Origin: Peribacillus alkalitolerans
GTDB taxonomy: Bacteria; Bacillota; Bacilli; Bacillales; DSM-1321
Length of the DNA: 64,000 nucleotides
Direction of reading: 5' to 3'
Assembly (NCBI RefSeq): GCF_010882125.1
Contig: NZ_JAAGVZ010000001.1
Coordinates: 1-64,000 of the forward strand
Under the pieces are notes generated by a model. It did no database searches. It worked only from the letters and a program-made list of their open reading frames with translations, and was not told where the DNA came from. Numbering within the stretch: position 1 is the stretch's first letter; each line of letters begins with the position of its first letter. Positions 37,186 through 45,996 of the stretch are shown piece by piece. The translations under genes were made by a program, and so were the position numbers.

Positions 37186-37250
37186 AAAAGAGGAAGCGCC
37201 TCGCTAATCCGACTAGCGTCCAAGATAGACACTGATTTAGCTTTATAAAG
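37186..37250. repeat. Dispersed element family A, short copy downstream of yutG
   Basis: AGAAAAGAGGAAGCGCC opens the element, and GATAGACACTGATTTAG closes it, matching the two ends of the longer copy at 44470-44702. The interior is reduced to CTCGCTAATCCGACTAGCG. Confidence 0.5.
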
Positions 37251-37265
37251 GATTTTCTTAACCTA

Positions 37266-37298
37266 ATAAAATGGAGGGTGATCATTCATTCACCCTCC
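37266..37298 (-). terminator. Terminator of yutF
   Basis: GGAGGGTGA pairs with TCACCCTCC. The minus-strand side continues ATTTTATT. It lies between the converging yutG and yutF. Confidence 0.65.
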
Positions 37299-37310
37299 TT
37301 CATGTTTCTC

Positions 37311-38075
37311 TTAAAACTTCCAATCTGACAAAGAATGAACTACATAAGTAGGTTGTTGTTTATATCCCTTCAACAATTCTACGGTTGTCACGCCAGTATG
37401 TACTAAAAGAGTATCCATTCCCGCATTCATTCCAGCCAAAATATCTGTATCATAATTGTCCCCAACCATGAGTGTTTCTTCTTTTTTTGTACCCAATACC
37501 TTTAATGCCTGTTCCATAATGACTGATTCAGGCTTTCCAATAAAAATAGGCTTGGTTTGTGTAGAAACAGCTACGACGGATGTTAATGATCCATTTCCAG
37601 GTAATAACCCACGTTCTGTAGGAATGGCAATGTCACCGTTTGTAGAAATAAACGTAGCTCCGTTTCTTACCCCTAAGCATGCTTTTGCAAGCTTCTCATA
37701 ATTAATTCCTCTGTCAATGCCCATCACGACAAACTCCGGCTTTTCATCGACAAGAGTAAATCCCTTTTCTTCAAGGGCTGTAATAATTCCTTCCTCACCT
37801 ACAACATAGACCGTAGCATCTTGCTTTTGCTGATAAATGTAATTAGCAGTAGCTTGACTAGTTGTAAAAACTTGATTTTCTTCTGTCGGGATATCAAAAG
37901 AACATAATTTTTCCGCAACCTGTCCTGGGGTTCGAGAGGAATTATTCGTCACGAATAAATAAGGCAGTCCTTGTTTTCTCAAATCGTGAACAAACTGAGC
38001 TGCTTCTTCAATCTTTTCAGTACCTCTATACATGGTTCCATCTAAATCAATTAAATATCCTTTATACTGTTTCAT
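37311..38075 (-). CDS. yutF: YutF, HAD-family sugar-phosphatase-like hydrolase (NagD type)
   Basis: A 254-residue haloacid-dehalogenase phosphatase of the NagD/p-nitrophenylphosphatase group. The catalytic motif is LIDLDGTMYRG (nucleophile Asp10, acid Asp12). Motif II is FVTNNSSRTPGQV, and the metal-binding end is MVGDNYDTDILAGMNAGMDTLLVHTG. The start is ATG 38075, 8 bases after AAGGAGAG; the longer frame to 38165 has no site. The natural substrate is unknown. Confidence 0.9.
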   Translation of the reverse strand: MKQYKGYLIDLDGTMYRGTEKIEEAAQFVHDLRKQGLPYLFVTNNSSRTPGQVAEKLCSFDIPTEENQVFTTSQATANYIYQQKQDATVYVVGEEGIITALEEKGFTLVDEKPEFVVMGIDRGINYEKLAKACLGVRNGATFISTNGDIAIPTERGLLPGNGSLTSVVAVSTQTKPIFIGKPESVIMEQALKVLGTKKEETLMVGDNYDTDILAGMNAGMDTLLVHTGVTTVELLKGYKQQPTYVVHSLSDWKF

Positions 38076-38230
38076 CAAAAATCTCTCCTTATCAATCCAT
38101 AACCAATACTTTAGCACAAAAAGCTTGCCATGTTTAATGGTGAAACCTAGGACAAGCAATATCATTCGATGTACAACGATGTCTTTCTTCCGCTATTCCA
38201 TTTTAAAGGAAAGCTCTGTTAAAACTTATA

Positions 38231-38367
38231 GTTGATTGGAGTGGAAGGCGCTCGACTCCTGCGGAATCAGCGGGACAGGTGAGACCCCCCAGGCGCAGTG
38301 CGCAGAGGCTCACCGCCCGTCCCGCGGAAAACGAGTGACTGAAACGGAAATTAACATCCCCGTTCAA
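38231..38367. repeat. GC-rich dispersed intergenic element
   Basis: It opens GTTGATTGGAGTGGAAGG and ends CCCGTTCAAC. The interior (GACTCCTGCGG, GGGACAGGTGAGACCCC, GCCCGTCCCGCGG) has far higher GC than its surroundings and can fold on itself. It is of the same family as the block at 16442-16572 in reverse orientation. Elements of this type are scattered in many Bacillus genomes. Confidence 0.65.
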
Positions 38368-38380
38368 CTGAGCCTAAAGT

Positions 38381-38417
38381 AAAAAAAATCTGCAAGTGTT
38401 TTTAGCTTGCAGATTTT
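38381..38417 (-). terminator. Terminator of yutE
   Basis: AATCTGCAAG pairs with CTTGCAGATT and eight T residues follow on the minus strand, 10 bases past the stop. Confidence 0.92.
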
Positions 38418-38426
38418 CCAAGAGAC

Positions 38427-38867
38427 TCATTCAGCTTTAAAAGCGGAAACCGGTCCCAATTCATTATTCAAATAGGTTCGAATTGCTTCAGAGTATTTTT
38501 GAAAAGAGCTAACATGTGATTGGACGGCTTGTAAAAGCTCTTCACGATCTACTTCTGTGTAATCCTGCACCAATTTCTTCCGTAAAGGAATGAACGCTTT
38601 AAAAGAGGCAGCCAATTCGGAATCAATGACTTTCTCATCCAAAAGGATATCCACAATATCCTCATAGCTTCCAGGGTCTCTCATAATGAAGCCATCAATC
38701 ATAAGATTACCAACATCAAGAACTGAATCAATCATCATATGTACAATGCGTTCCAATGCAAGTGTGCCCAACTGGGATTGCCAATCTTCCCCTCTTAAAT
38801 AGGTTTCGATTTTTGCCTCAAGAAACTTTAGCGTATTTTCAATTTTTTGTCGGTCGACAAAATACAT
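38427..38867 (-). CDS. yutE: YutE, HEPN/HepT-like protein (DUF86)
   Basis: A 146-residue all-helical protein of the DUF86/HepT superfamily. Classical HepT toxins have RxxxxHxY; here the site reads RKKLVQDY, so Gln replaces the catalytic His. No MNT-type nucleotidyltransferase antitoxin gene is adjacent. It is therefore unlikely to be an active toxin. It follows the EAL-protein gene by about 20 bases in the same direction and may be co-transcribed. Role unknown. Confidence 0.8.
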   Translation of the reverse strand: MYFVDRQKIENTLKFLEAKIETYLRGEDWQSQLGTLALERIVHMMIDSVLDVGNLMIDGFIMRDPGSYEDIVDILLDEKVIDSELAASFKAFIPLRKKLVQDYTEVDREELLQAVQSHVSSFQKYSEAIRTYLNNELGPVSAFKAE

Positions 38868-38888
38868 GCCCTTACACCCTTTCCATAT

Positions 38889-40196
38889 CTACGATGATAT
38901 TTTTACCTTTTCGTCGATTTTGGCTGGTCGAGCATAAAAATAACCTTGTGCTAAATCAACATTATTTTTTGATAATACCATAGCTTCCTTTTCGCTTTCA
39001 ATTCCTTCAGCAACAACGAGGGATCCTGTTTCCTTTGCAATTAGGAGCAATCCTTTAAGCATGGATTCCTTTACTGAGTTATTATCAATATTATTGATTA
39101 CACTACGGTCGATTTTAATGATGTCTGGCATTATCTCATTGATTGTATGGAGACTTGCATATCCTGCACCTGTATCATCCACTGCAAACCTCAATCCAAT
39201 TGCTCTAAGCTGCTTAATATTTCCCATTAATAGGTGAATTCCCTCAATGGAGTCTCTTTCTGTAATTTCTATGACAATTTGGGAAGGATGTACATCTGGA
39301 TATTGATTTAAAGCTCGTTTAAAGTCCTTTACAAAATGGGCATGTCCTACAGTGACAGGTGTAAAGTTGATAAATACGTTCTGTTCAGAGCCATTTAACA
39401 TAATTTGCTGTAAGGTCTTCTCTAATACAATCAGTTCCAACTCATATAGCATCCCTGTTTGTCTGGCTACTGCAAACAGGCGCAATGGATTTTCTAGGTC
39501 TGTATTAGCCGGTCCTCTTGTTAATACTTCATATGCCTTTATTTCTCTTGTGGCAACATTAAAAATAGGCTGAGCCAAAAGTCTTATATCTTTAGAATTG
39601 ATAATTTGACTCATCGTGTAGAGCATATGATTGAATTGAGTTTGAATTTTCTTTTCAGCCATAGCCACAGCTTGTTCATGAGCAATGCTAATCGATTCTT
39701 CAATACTATAGTACCTTTTTTCAATGAACATATAGCCTGTATTAAATACAGCGGTTACTTGTGGGCATGGCCTTTTCATGGAAGCTTCCAAGATTTCAAT
39801 GACCTTTTGGGACTTACTATCGATTTCATCCAGTCTTTGCTTTTGAGGATCTATTTTAAGCATTAATGTTAATCCTTCGCTCTGGTAGTCATGAAGGATT
39901 AGGATATCGTCCTCATTAATGATAAGTTTTATTGCCTGCAGAAACTCATTTTTAAGATGATATGTATAATTACGAATACCAGAATTACCTATCTTTTCTA
40001 TTAATTCTTTTAGATTTTGTATATTAAATACTATGACAGCGACTTCGTACCCACTAGAAAAAGCATCCTTGACGCTTGATACAATAGGATTCCTTATTAT
40101 AAATTGTGGTGGATAATATCGAAGTTTTTTTTGCGGAAGAAATATTTTCATCCAGTTAATCCAACTATTCCTTTTAAAGTGGTTTATAGATGTCAT
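38889..40196 (-). CDS. EAL-domain c-di-GMP phosphodiesterase with degenerate GGDEF-like N-terminal domain
   Basis: A 435-residue cytoplasmic protein. The N-terminal part (about 55-190) resembles a GGDEF fold but has no GGDEF signature. The EAL domain (about 195-430) keeps the catalytic set: AYEVLTRG (EVL for EAL), the NFTP Asn, EITERDS Glu, VDDTGAGYASL (for DDFGxGYSSL), IIKIDRSV Lys, VAEGIE Glu and AQGYFYARP. Hydrolysis of cyclic di-GMP is therefore likely. The start is ATG 40196, 9 bases after AAGGA; earlier in-frame starts overlap that site. No membrane or sensory domain is visible. Confidence 0.85.
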   Translation of the reverse strand: MTSINHFKRNSWINWMKIFLPQKKLRYYPPQFIIRNPIVSSVKDAFSSGYEVAVIVFNIQNLKELIEKIGNSGIRNYTYHLKNEFLQAIKLIINEDDILILHDYQSEGLTLMLKIDPQKQRLDEIDSKSQKVIEILEASMKRPCPQVTAVFNTGYMFIEKRYYSIEESISIAHEQAVAMAEKKIQTQFNHMLYTMSQIINSKDIRLLAQPIFNVATREIKAYEVLTRGPANTDLENPLRLFAVARQTGMLYELELIVLEKTLQQIMLNGSEQNVFINFTPVTVGHAHFVKDFKRALNQYPDVHPSQIVIEITERDSIEGIHLLMGNIKQLRAIGLRFAVDDTGAGYASLHTINEIMPDIIKIDRSVINNIDNNSVKESMLKGLLLIAKETGSLVVAEGIESEKEAMVLSKNNVDLAQGYFYARPAKIDEKVKISS

Positions 40197-40428
40197 TATG
40201 CTCATTCCTTCCAAGTCGCCAATATGTCCGAAACAGTTTGTATGACTATTCTATCATATTACTAGGAAGAATTGGCAGACTTTTCGACATTGTCGAAATT
40301 CCTCTAGGAATATATTACGATAGCGGCTATTCTGTCTTAAGCACATGACGAAAAAACACCTGTCTGTTAAAATTAAGAGAATAAACGTATACAAATAAAG
40401 GACTTCAAATTCGAAAGGAATTCACCAA

Positions 40429-40695
40429 ATGGAAGAACGCATTTATTTATACAATGATTTAGAACAAACAAAAACTCGATTTGTAAGCTTTGTAGGAACA
40501 AACAAGCGGTTTGATTTAGCCATTACCTCTTCTTCGCGATTTTACGGTAAACAGCTTGTATTAGATTTACAAAGCAATGTTTTTGCAATCATAGGTCCAG
40601 ATGACCTGGAGGAAGAAGGATATATTGAATATGCTTTTAGAATGTCTGAGGAAGATGCAAATGAATTGATCTCATTTTTATCCGAAATCATCTAA
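40429..40695 (+). CDS. DUF3055 family protein
   Basis: An 88-residue cytosolic protein of the DUF3055 (SAV0927-like) family found across Bacilli. Typical phrases are TKTRFVSFVGTNKRFDLAI, YGKQLVLDLQSNVFAIIGPDDLEEEGYIEYAF and a C-terminal helix. AAAGGA precedes the ATG. It is divergent from the EAL-protein gene and followed by a small gene in the same direction 65 bases on. Function unknown. Confidence 0.8.
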   Translation: MEERIYLYNDLEQTKTRFVSFVGTNKRFDLAITSSSRFYGKQLVLDLQSNVFAIIGPDDLEEEGYIEYAFRMSEEDANELISFLSEII

Positions 40696-40760
40696 GGATA
40701 ATGAAGACATAGCGGGAAATACTAGTGAACATACCACTAATTTATTTTCCGGAGGCTACT

Positions 40761-41042
40761 ATGACAGAAGAAAAAGAAAATTATCATGACTTTACCAATG
40801 TAGAAGCCCAAAGAAATTACTTATTTCCTGAAACAATGCCTGAGGGTCCATACGGCTCTCCTCGTGGAAAGGATGTGCCTGTGCAAAATAAAAGCACACC
40901 GTGGAAAGAGGGACAAAGGTATCATAGTGCCTTTAACTTTGAGAACAAAACACTCCATGAAGACTTGCCACGTCAAATGGAAGGTGCCCATCCACCCCAT
41001 GATGATCCAGATCGGGATTCACAGGAACCTTTTAATAAATAA
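40761..41042 (+). CDS. Conserved small hydrophilic protein of unknown function
   Basis: A 93-residue polar protein rich in Pro, Asp, Glu and Asn, probably largely disordered. It contains NYHDFTNVEAQRNYLFPE, EGPYGSPRG and GAHPPHDDPDRD. I recall similar short cytosolic proteins in Bacillus but no named family. The start is ATG 40761, 5 bases after GGAGG; the longer frame from GTG 40725 is discarded. It ends in a strong terminator and is likely co-transcribed with the DUF3055 gene. Confidence 0.75.
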   Translation: MTEEKENYHDFTNVEAQRNYLFPETMPEGPYGSPRGKDVPVQNKSTPWKEGQRYHSAFNFENKTLHEDLPRQMEGAHPPHDDPDRDSQEPFNK

Positions 41043-41091
41043 AACAGACCTTTCATATGTGGAAAATGTAACCCAGTATAATGGGAAATAG

Positions 41092-41138
41092 AAAAAGGAT
41101 AGCTGAGCAGTTATAAAATCTGCTTAGCTATCCTTTTT
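41092..41138 (+). terminator. Terminator after the DUF3055 gene pair
   Basis: AAAAAGGATAGCTGAGCAG pairs with CTGCTTAGCTATCCTTTTT with one mismatch near the loop. Confidence 0.92.
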
Positions 41139-41213
41139 GATATTATATATGACCAATTTACCACTCTTGTGGTTCAAACAATCATTATCCTTTTTATCTC
41201 AAAAAAACGCATT

Positions 41214-41246
41214 TAAAAGTACACCACTGAAAAAAAATGGTGTACT
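41214..41246 (-). terminator. Probable terminator of yutD
   Basis: AGTACACCA pairs with TGGTGTACT, and the minus-strand side continues TTTTAA. It lies 70 bases past the yutD stop. Confidence 0.6.
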
Positions 41247-41315
41247 CATTTTAAACTAATGTACGACATTAAAGTCCAGCAACTTTAGTTTTACAATTCA
41301 AATTACGGCTTTTCA

Positions 41316-41591
41316 TTACTTCTTTACTTTTTTAACCACAAAATACGGACATCCGAAGTTACAGTATTCATAAAGGTATTCTGATAAAGTACTGATTTTG
41401 GTATCGAAAGAAGCTTTTTGATTTTGATCGTCGAAAAAACCTCTCAGCCTTAATTGTCCGTATCCCCAATCACCCACGATGTAGTCATATCTATTCAGTA
41501 TTTCACTATATCTGGCCTTAAAGGCTTCCTCATTAAAACCTTCTCGATAATTCTCCATGATTTCATAAGTATAGTTTTGAACTGTGATCAT
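41316..41591 (-). CDS. yutD: YutD family protein (DUF1027)
   Basis: A 91-residue cytosolic protein. The core EAFKARYSEILNRYDYIVGDWGYGQLRLRGFF is near-invariant in the family, and the tail CNFGCPYFVVKK adds two cysteines. GGTGA precedes the ATG. Place and length match B. subtilis YutD. It is divergent from yutC. Function is not established. Confidence 0.9.
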   Translation of the reverse strand: MITVQNYTYEIMENYREGFNEEAFKARYSEILNRYDYIVGDWGYGQLRLRGFFDDQNQKASFDTKISTLSEYLYEYCNFGCPYFVVKKVKK

Positions 41592-41706
41592 ACTTTCACC
41601 TCACATATCTCCAACTTGTTTCTTAAATTATAACTTATTCCCCATCAATTACTAAGGGATTTTTCTTCTTTAATGGTCATGCTACTAATGTAGGAGGTGT
41701 TTACTG

Positions 41707-42333
41707 ATGATAAAAAAATCATTTATCGTAATTGGAATCAGTTCGATTGTTGCTTTAACAGCTTGCTCCAATAGAATGGCTGAAGAAGATTTTAGAAATT
41801 CTGTTTCTCCAGCAAAAGTTAGCTCACCATCACAGGTTTATGATGAGGACTATCGCGGAGTTAACACAGATCAAGAAGATTTCGGTTTCATCCGTCTTCA
41901 AAAGACATCCGTTGATAATAAAATGACAAACACAATGACTCCAGGAATTGACCGTGAACAGCTTGCGGATGTCATTACTCGACTTAGTTTACAGCTTCCA
42001 AATATTGACGATGTTTCGACTTTGGTTACCGATGAAGAAGTATTGGTTGTTTACGACACTCATGCAAATAACCGAGTTGAATCTGCAGATCAGGTTAAGA
42101 AGACTGCAATGTCGGTTGTTCCACGATACTACCATGTGTACGTAAGTGATAACCCTGCTTTATCTCAGTATATCGAAAATTATAGTACTTTGGAAACCGA
42201 CAGCCCTAATGTTCAAAGCATGATTGATAAAACGATCAAAGAAATGAAAAAATCACCGCAAGGTCGCGACGTTGGAAATTACGAAGATGAAAATGGTGCT
42301 CAGCAAGGTGAAAAAATGAACATGACCAAATAG
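41707..42333 (+). CDS. yutC: YhcN/YlaJ-type sporulation lipoprotein, YutC-like
   Basis: A 208-residue lipoprotein. The signal ends IVALTAC, with the lipidated Cys at residue 20. The folded part (about 80-185) follows the YhcN/YlaJ pattern: DREQLADVITRLSLQLPNIDDVSTLVTDEEVLVVYDTH, a short strand-helix repeat, then a Gly/Lys/Asn-rich tail. These proteins sit in the spore inner membrane or cortex region. AGGAGGTG precedes the ATG. The symbol comes from synteny with yutD and lipA. Confidence 0.75.
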   Translation: MIKKSFIVIGISSIVALTACSNRMAEEDFRNSVSPAKVSSPSQVYDEDYRGVNTDQEDFGFIRLQKTSVDNKMTNTMTPGIDREQLADVITRLSLQLPNIDDVSTLVTDEEVLVVYDTHANNRVESADQVKKTAMSVVPRYYHVYVSDNPALSQYIENYSTLETDSPNVQSMIDKTIKEMKKSPQGRDVGNYEDENGAQQGEKMNMTK

Positions 42334-42338
42334 TATGT

Positions 42339-42368
42339 AAGGGGGCCGTCAGCTAGCTCCCTTTTTTT
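42339..42368 (+). terminator. Terminator of yutC
   Basis: AAGGGGGC pairs with GCTCCCTT (one G-T pair) and at least six T residues follow, 6 bases past the stop. Confidence 0.8.
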
Positions 42369-42552
42369 CGTTGTTATCTTCATGTTATTTTAAAAAAGCC
42401 TGTCTTTTTCCTATTCCTAATCTCATTAATTCTTCTAAGTTCTCAAGTTCCATGTTGAAAACATTTGTATATAACCATTGATAGGATTGGGATCGCTATT
42501 TATAATTAGATAGTTACAACATTCGCTCTTGCAGTTGAAAGCGGGGAAAAAG

Positions 42553-43296
42553 ATGGATGCTTTATTTTTTATTTTAATCTGTTTAGGAACATTATCCGGT
42601 TTTATTGGTACGTTAGCGGGTGGAGGGGGATTAATTACGCTTCCAGCTATGATGTTGATTGGCGTACCAATTCAGATGGGGATAGCCACGAATAAATTTG
42701 CCACCGCTTTTGGAGCTTTGACTAGTGTTTCATATTTATTCAAGAGTAAAACTTTAGAAATCAAAACCATTTTATTAAATTTATTTTTAGGGATTTTTGG
42801 TGGTGTTTGTGGTGCACTTGTCACCACTAGCATTTCAGAGAAAACAATGAATGTCATTGCCATGATCTTATTGGCTTTTGCACTATTTGTAACTCTAAGA
42901 AGTAAAAAATGGGTTTCCCAGGTTGAAGGAGTTTCGGACTCTGCTTCTTTTAAGTCTAATATCATTTTATTTTTTATTGGGTTATATGATGGTGGATTTG
43001 GACCTGGCTCAACTACATTTGGAATCATTCACTTCATGGGTAGAAATTTCAACTATGTAAAAGCTGTTCAACTTACTCGAGTTGTCATTCTTGGAAGTTG
43101 CGTAGGGGCTTTTATCGTCTTTTATCAAACAGGTTTTGTTGAATGGCATTACGCGATTGGAATGGCGATAGGATCTGCTATTGGTTCACAATTAGGCATG
43201 GCTGCACTTCCCCATGTTCCACTAAAAGTTGCCAAATCCTTACTTTTAACTATTTTGTTCTTATTGATTGGACAACTAGTATTTAAAATGGTCTAA
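42553..43296 (+). CDS. TauE/SafE-family anion exporter
   Basis: A 247-residue membrane protein with about eight helices in two similar halves. TauE/SafE signatures are GFIGTLAGGGGLITLPAMMLIG in the first half and GLYDGGFGPGSTTFGII in the second. The family exports or imports sulfite, sulfonates and related organic anions. The start is ATG 42553, behind GCGGGGAAAAAG; an upstream TTG frame is discarded. It stands alone. A second family member, yunE, lies near 49 kb. Substrate unknown. Confidence 0.85.
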   Translation: MDALFFILICLGTLSGFIGTLAGGGGLITLPAMMLIGVPIQMGIATNKFATAFGALTSVSYLFKSKTLEIKTILLNLFLGIFGGVCGALVTTSISEKTMNVIAMILLAFALFVTLRSKKWVSQVEGVSDSASFKSNIILFFIGLYDGGFGPGSTTFGIIHFMGRNFNYVKAVQLTRVVILGSCVGAFIVFYQTGFVEWHYAIGMAIGSAIGSQLGMAALPHVPLKVAKSLLLTILFLLIGQLVFKMV

Positions 43297-43305
43297 ATGA
43301 AATAC

Positions 43306-43354
43306 AAAGAGGATCATGAAATGGGATACTATCCCTTTTCATGATCCTCTTTTT
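43306..43354. terminator. Bidirectional terminator between the TauE gene and lipA
   Basis: AAAGAGGATCATGAAA pairs with TTTCATGATCCTCTTT, with an inner GGGAT/ATCCC. A and T runs flank it. Confidence 0.93.
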
Positions 43355-43362
43355 GTGTGCAA

Positions 43363-44277
43363 TTATGCATTCATTGCTTTTTCGCCGTCTAATTGCTTTT
43401 TCTTCGCAGCTGCATTTACCTGTTCATCTGCATGGTAGGATGAACGAACCAATGGTCCAGCTTCACAATGACTGAAGCCTTTGGAAAGAGCTATTTCTTT
43501 AAACTCAGCGAATTCAGCTGGTGTATAATATTTTTCTACTTTTAAGTGCTTTTTACTTGGTTGCAAATACTGTCCAATTGTCATGATGTCTACATTATTT
43601 GCTCGAAGATCGTCCATTGTTTCGATGATTTCTTCTCTTGTTTCTCCAAGACCTATCATTAAGCTAGATTTGGTCGGGATTTGAGGTTGCATTTCCTTTG
43701 CGCGACGCAAAAATTCTAATGAACGTTCATATTTAGCACGTGCACGCACTCGATCAGATAATCTACGCACTGTTTCAATATTGTGATTTAGAATATCTGG
43801 CTTCGCATCCATTAAGGCTTTTAAATTTTCATACACTCCACCCATATCAGATGGTAATACTTCAATGCTAGTGAACGGATTCTTTCTACGGATTGCACGA
43901 ACTGTCTCAGCAAATACAGCAGATCCTCCATCCTTTAGATCATCCCTAGCAACTGCAGTGACTACTACGTGCTTGAGGTTCATCAATACGACTGAATCGG
44001 CAACGCGTTCTGGTTCTGCCCAATCAAGCTCGGTTGGCAAGCCCGTTTTAACGGCACAAAAACGACAAGCTCTCGTACAAGTATCTCCGAGTATCATGAA
44101 GGTAGCAGTACGTCTTACTGCCCAACATTCGTGGATGTTTGGACATTTAGCCTCTTCACATACAGTATGTAGATTTTTTTCCCTCATCATTTTTTTCAAG
44201 CCAGTATAATGCTCATTCGTATTGAGCTTAATTTTCAGCCATTCAGGTTTACGAACGTACTCTTCCTTCTTACTCAC
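43363..44277 (-). CDS. lipA: Lipoyl synthase
   Basis: A radical-SAM enzyme that inserts two sulfur atoms into octanoyl groups on lipoate-dependent proteins. The auxiliary cluster Cys set is [12 protein letters not shown] and the radical SAM set is CTRACRFC. The C-terminal [13 protein letters not shown] is diagnostic. The start is uncertain. GTG 44277, 11 bases after GGGAG, gives 304 residues and fits homologues better; ATG 44295 would add six residues but lacks a site. It depends on Fe-S supply from the nearby suf operon. Confidence 0.95.
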   Translation of the reverse strand: MSKKEEYVRKPEWLKIKLNTNEHYTGLKKMMREKNLHTVCEEAKCPNIHECWAVRRTATFMILGDTCTRACRFCAVKTGLPTELDWAEPERVADSVVLMNLKHVVVTAVARDDLKDGGSAVFAETVRAIRRKNPFTSIEVLPSDMGGVYENLKALMDAKPDILNHNIETVRRLSDRVRARAKYERSLEFLRRAKEMQPQIPTKSSLMIGLGETREEIIETMDDLRANNVDIMTIGQYLQPSKKHLKVEKYYTPAEFAEFKEIALSKGFSHCEAGPLVRSSYHADEQVNAAAKKKQLDGEKAMNA

Positions 44278-44295
44278 GAGGCCGTCATCTCCCAT

Positions 44296-44734
44296 CTATA
44301 TTTAAACGAATAATTCTATTTCTCCTTTGTCACTTTATCATAAAAAAATTACATTCGACAAGTTTTTCATTTTCTTTTCCAATAATTGATATAAGTAATT
44401 AACGTCAGATTCCACAGAATATATGTATCACAATACTGTTAACCAAACGTCCGTGATTTGGATTTACATAAGAAAAGCGCAAGCGCCCCGTTAATAAGGA
44501 ACGTCAGCTAAAATCCGCCACGTCCTGTGGCGAACGCTGACATCACCACATCCTGTGGAAGTCGTATGGGCTGGACGTCCCCCGTATGAGATAAAGGAAA
44601 CATGAAGAACGATAGTGATTCGATGTTGACTTATCGTAAGGACGGGGCGGAAACACACTAGTCGCTTGGCGCTGTAGCTAGACACTGCTCTAAATTTAAA
44701 AAGTAAAACCTTCTATCTAGAAAGGAGCATCCCC
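44296..44734. other. Intergenic region with a long dispersed element
   Basis: The part nearest lipA is ordinary AT-rich upstream sequence. From 44470 to 44702 it is occupied by an element with folded ends. No gene is supported; a 64-codon frame on the minus strand lies wholly inside the repeat. Confidence 0.6.
44470..44702. repeat. Dispersed element family A, long copy
   Basis: It begins AAGAAAAGCGCAAGCGCC and ends GGCGCTGTAGCTAGACACTG. The ends form imperfect inverted repeats (GCGCAAGCGCC against GCTTGGCGC). Inside are two GTCCTGTGG-type phrases with local hairpins. Shorter copies lie at 22651, 26308 and 37186. No coding capacity is seen, so it behaves like a non-autonomous miniature element or BOX-like repeat. 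Confidence 0.7.
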
Positions 44735-45724
44735 TTGCGTCAAATAATTGTACCTATCATTATTGCATTCACACTTGTCATTATCCCGAAGCAAAGTTTA
44801 GCGCAAGATTTAGAAGCCACAACACACAAAACAAGGATGAACCTCTATTATTTCATAGAGAAGACCATGCAAATTCCATGGTATTATATTGCAGCCGCCG
44901 ACCAATATGAGCATAGTGTCAGAAATGCAAGAAGGGATTTACCTGATTCATCAGGTCCTGCTGGGTTTTATATTGAGTCTGAAAAATGGAGAGGACCAGC
45001 AAACCCCAATAATACTGATGAAAATCCGCTTTCCATTCAATATTTTGATGGATTCGGACTTGATGGTAATGGCAATGGAAAAGCAAGCCTTCAAGAACCT
45101 GAAGATTTATTAGTCAGTTTCGCCCAACATCTACTTAAATATGGGACAGATGAAGAAAATATACGGATTGCTCTTTGGGACTACTATAAAAGGGACAAAG
45201 CAGTCGGGATTATAATGGGAAATGCTAAACTCTTCAAACATTATGGACGAATCAATTTAAGTGACAAAGCTTTTCCAGTCCCAATTTATGGTCACTATAG
45301 TTATAGGAATACATGGGGTATGGCACGTGGATGGGGTGGAAGGCGTTCTCATGAAGGAACCGATATCTTTGCGGATTATGGGCTTCCTGTCAGGTCAACT
45401 TGCTATGGAATTATTGAAATGAAGGGTTGGAATAAATACGGAGGATGGAGAATCGGCATTCGCGATATTAATAACACGTATCACTACTTTGCCCACCTTA
45501 GCGGATTTGCTAAAGGCTTACAAATAGGACAAATCGTAGAACCAGGTATGGTTATTGGAGGTGTCGGTAGCTCCGGATACGGACCACCTGGGACTTCAGG
45601 AAAGTTTCCACCGCATCTTCACTATGGCATGTATAAAGACAATGGTTTCCTAGAATGGAGTTTTGATCCTCATCCACATTTAAAACTGTGGGAAAGACAA
45701 GCCCGTGCAAAGAGGAAAAAATAA
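44735..45724 (+). CDS. yunA: YunA, exported M23 (LytM-type) metallopeptidase
   Basis: A 329-residue exported protein with a signal peptide (about 1-23, ...QSLA). The start is TTG 44735, behind AAAGGAG. The N-terminal half is a helical YunA-specific region. The M23 domain starts near 200 and shows SHEGTDIFADYGLPVRS (zinc ligands His and Asp of HxxxD) and PPHLHYGMYKDN (HLH). Such enzymes cut peptide bonds in peptidoglycan. It is divergent from lipA as in B. subtilis. Confidence 0.9.
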   Translation: MRQIIVPIIIAFTLVIIPKQSLAQDLEATTHKTRMNLYYFIEKTMQIPWYYIAAADQYEHSVRNARRDLPDSSGPAGFYIESEKWRGPANPNNTDENPLSIQYFDGFGLDGNGNGKASLQEPEDLLVSFAQHLLKYGTDEENIRIALWDYYKRDKAVGIIMGNAKLFKHYGRINLSDKAFPVPIYGHYSYRNTWGMARGWGGRRSHEGTDIFADYGLPVRSTCYGIIEMKGWNKYGGWRIGIRDINNTYHYFAHLSGFAKGLQIGQIVEPGMVIGGVGSSGYGPPGTSGKFPPHLHYGMYKDNGFLEWSFDPHPHLKLWERQARAKRKK

Positions 45725-45773
45725 AATGAACCTCATATTGCAAAGAAACATAAGAGGCTGCCATTGACATCCT

Positions 45774-45912
45774 TTCAAATTGCCGTCAAAAGGTATCGAG
45801 AGCACTCTCTCTCGATACCTTTTGTCATTTTTGATATGTATTGTAGGGGAAAAGGTTGATTTCCGCTCCAGGCGCTTGCTCCGGGGGGCGTTCGCCCGGA
45901 TCGGAAATCAAC
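45774..45912. repeat. Composite dispersed repeat, copy 2 (internally deleted)
   Basis: It contains CAAATTG, then a stem of CAAAAGGTATCGAGAG (45787-45802) with its complement (45809-45824), then TCATTTTTGAT, as in copy 1 at 16370. The GC block is short here: an 11-bp perfect inverted repeat, GTTGATTTCCG (45855-45865) with CGGAAATCAAC (45902-45912), brackets about 36 bases. Confidence 0.7.
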
Positions 45913-45945
45913 TTCTAGTTCTTAGCTCTCTTTTTTCATTGTAAA

Positions 45946-45996
45946 AGAAAAAAGACTGTAGACAAACTCGAAAATCTTCGAGTTTGTCTACAGTCT
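45946..45996 (-). terminator. 20-bp perfect hairpin, probable terminator
   Basis: A 20-bp uninterrupted stem (45953-45972 with 45977-45996, loop AATC) contains ACTGTAGACAAACTCGAA. On the minus strand TTTTTTCTTTT follows, so it can end transcription from yunB, although it lies 175 bases past that stop. Confidence 0.7.

Larger units (their letters stand above)
38076..38426. other. Gene-free stretch with a GC-rich dispersed element and a terminator
   Basis: The first 150 bases are plain upstream sequence of yutF. From 38231 to about 38367 lies a GC-rich repeat, then the yutE terminator. No gene is supported. Confidence 0.6.
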
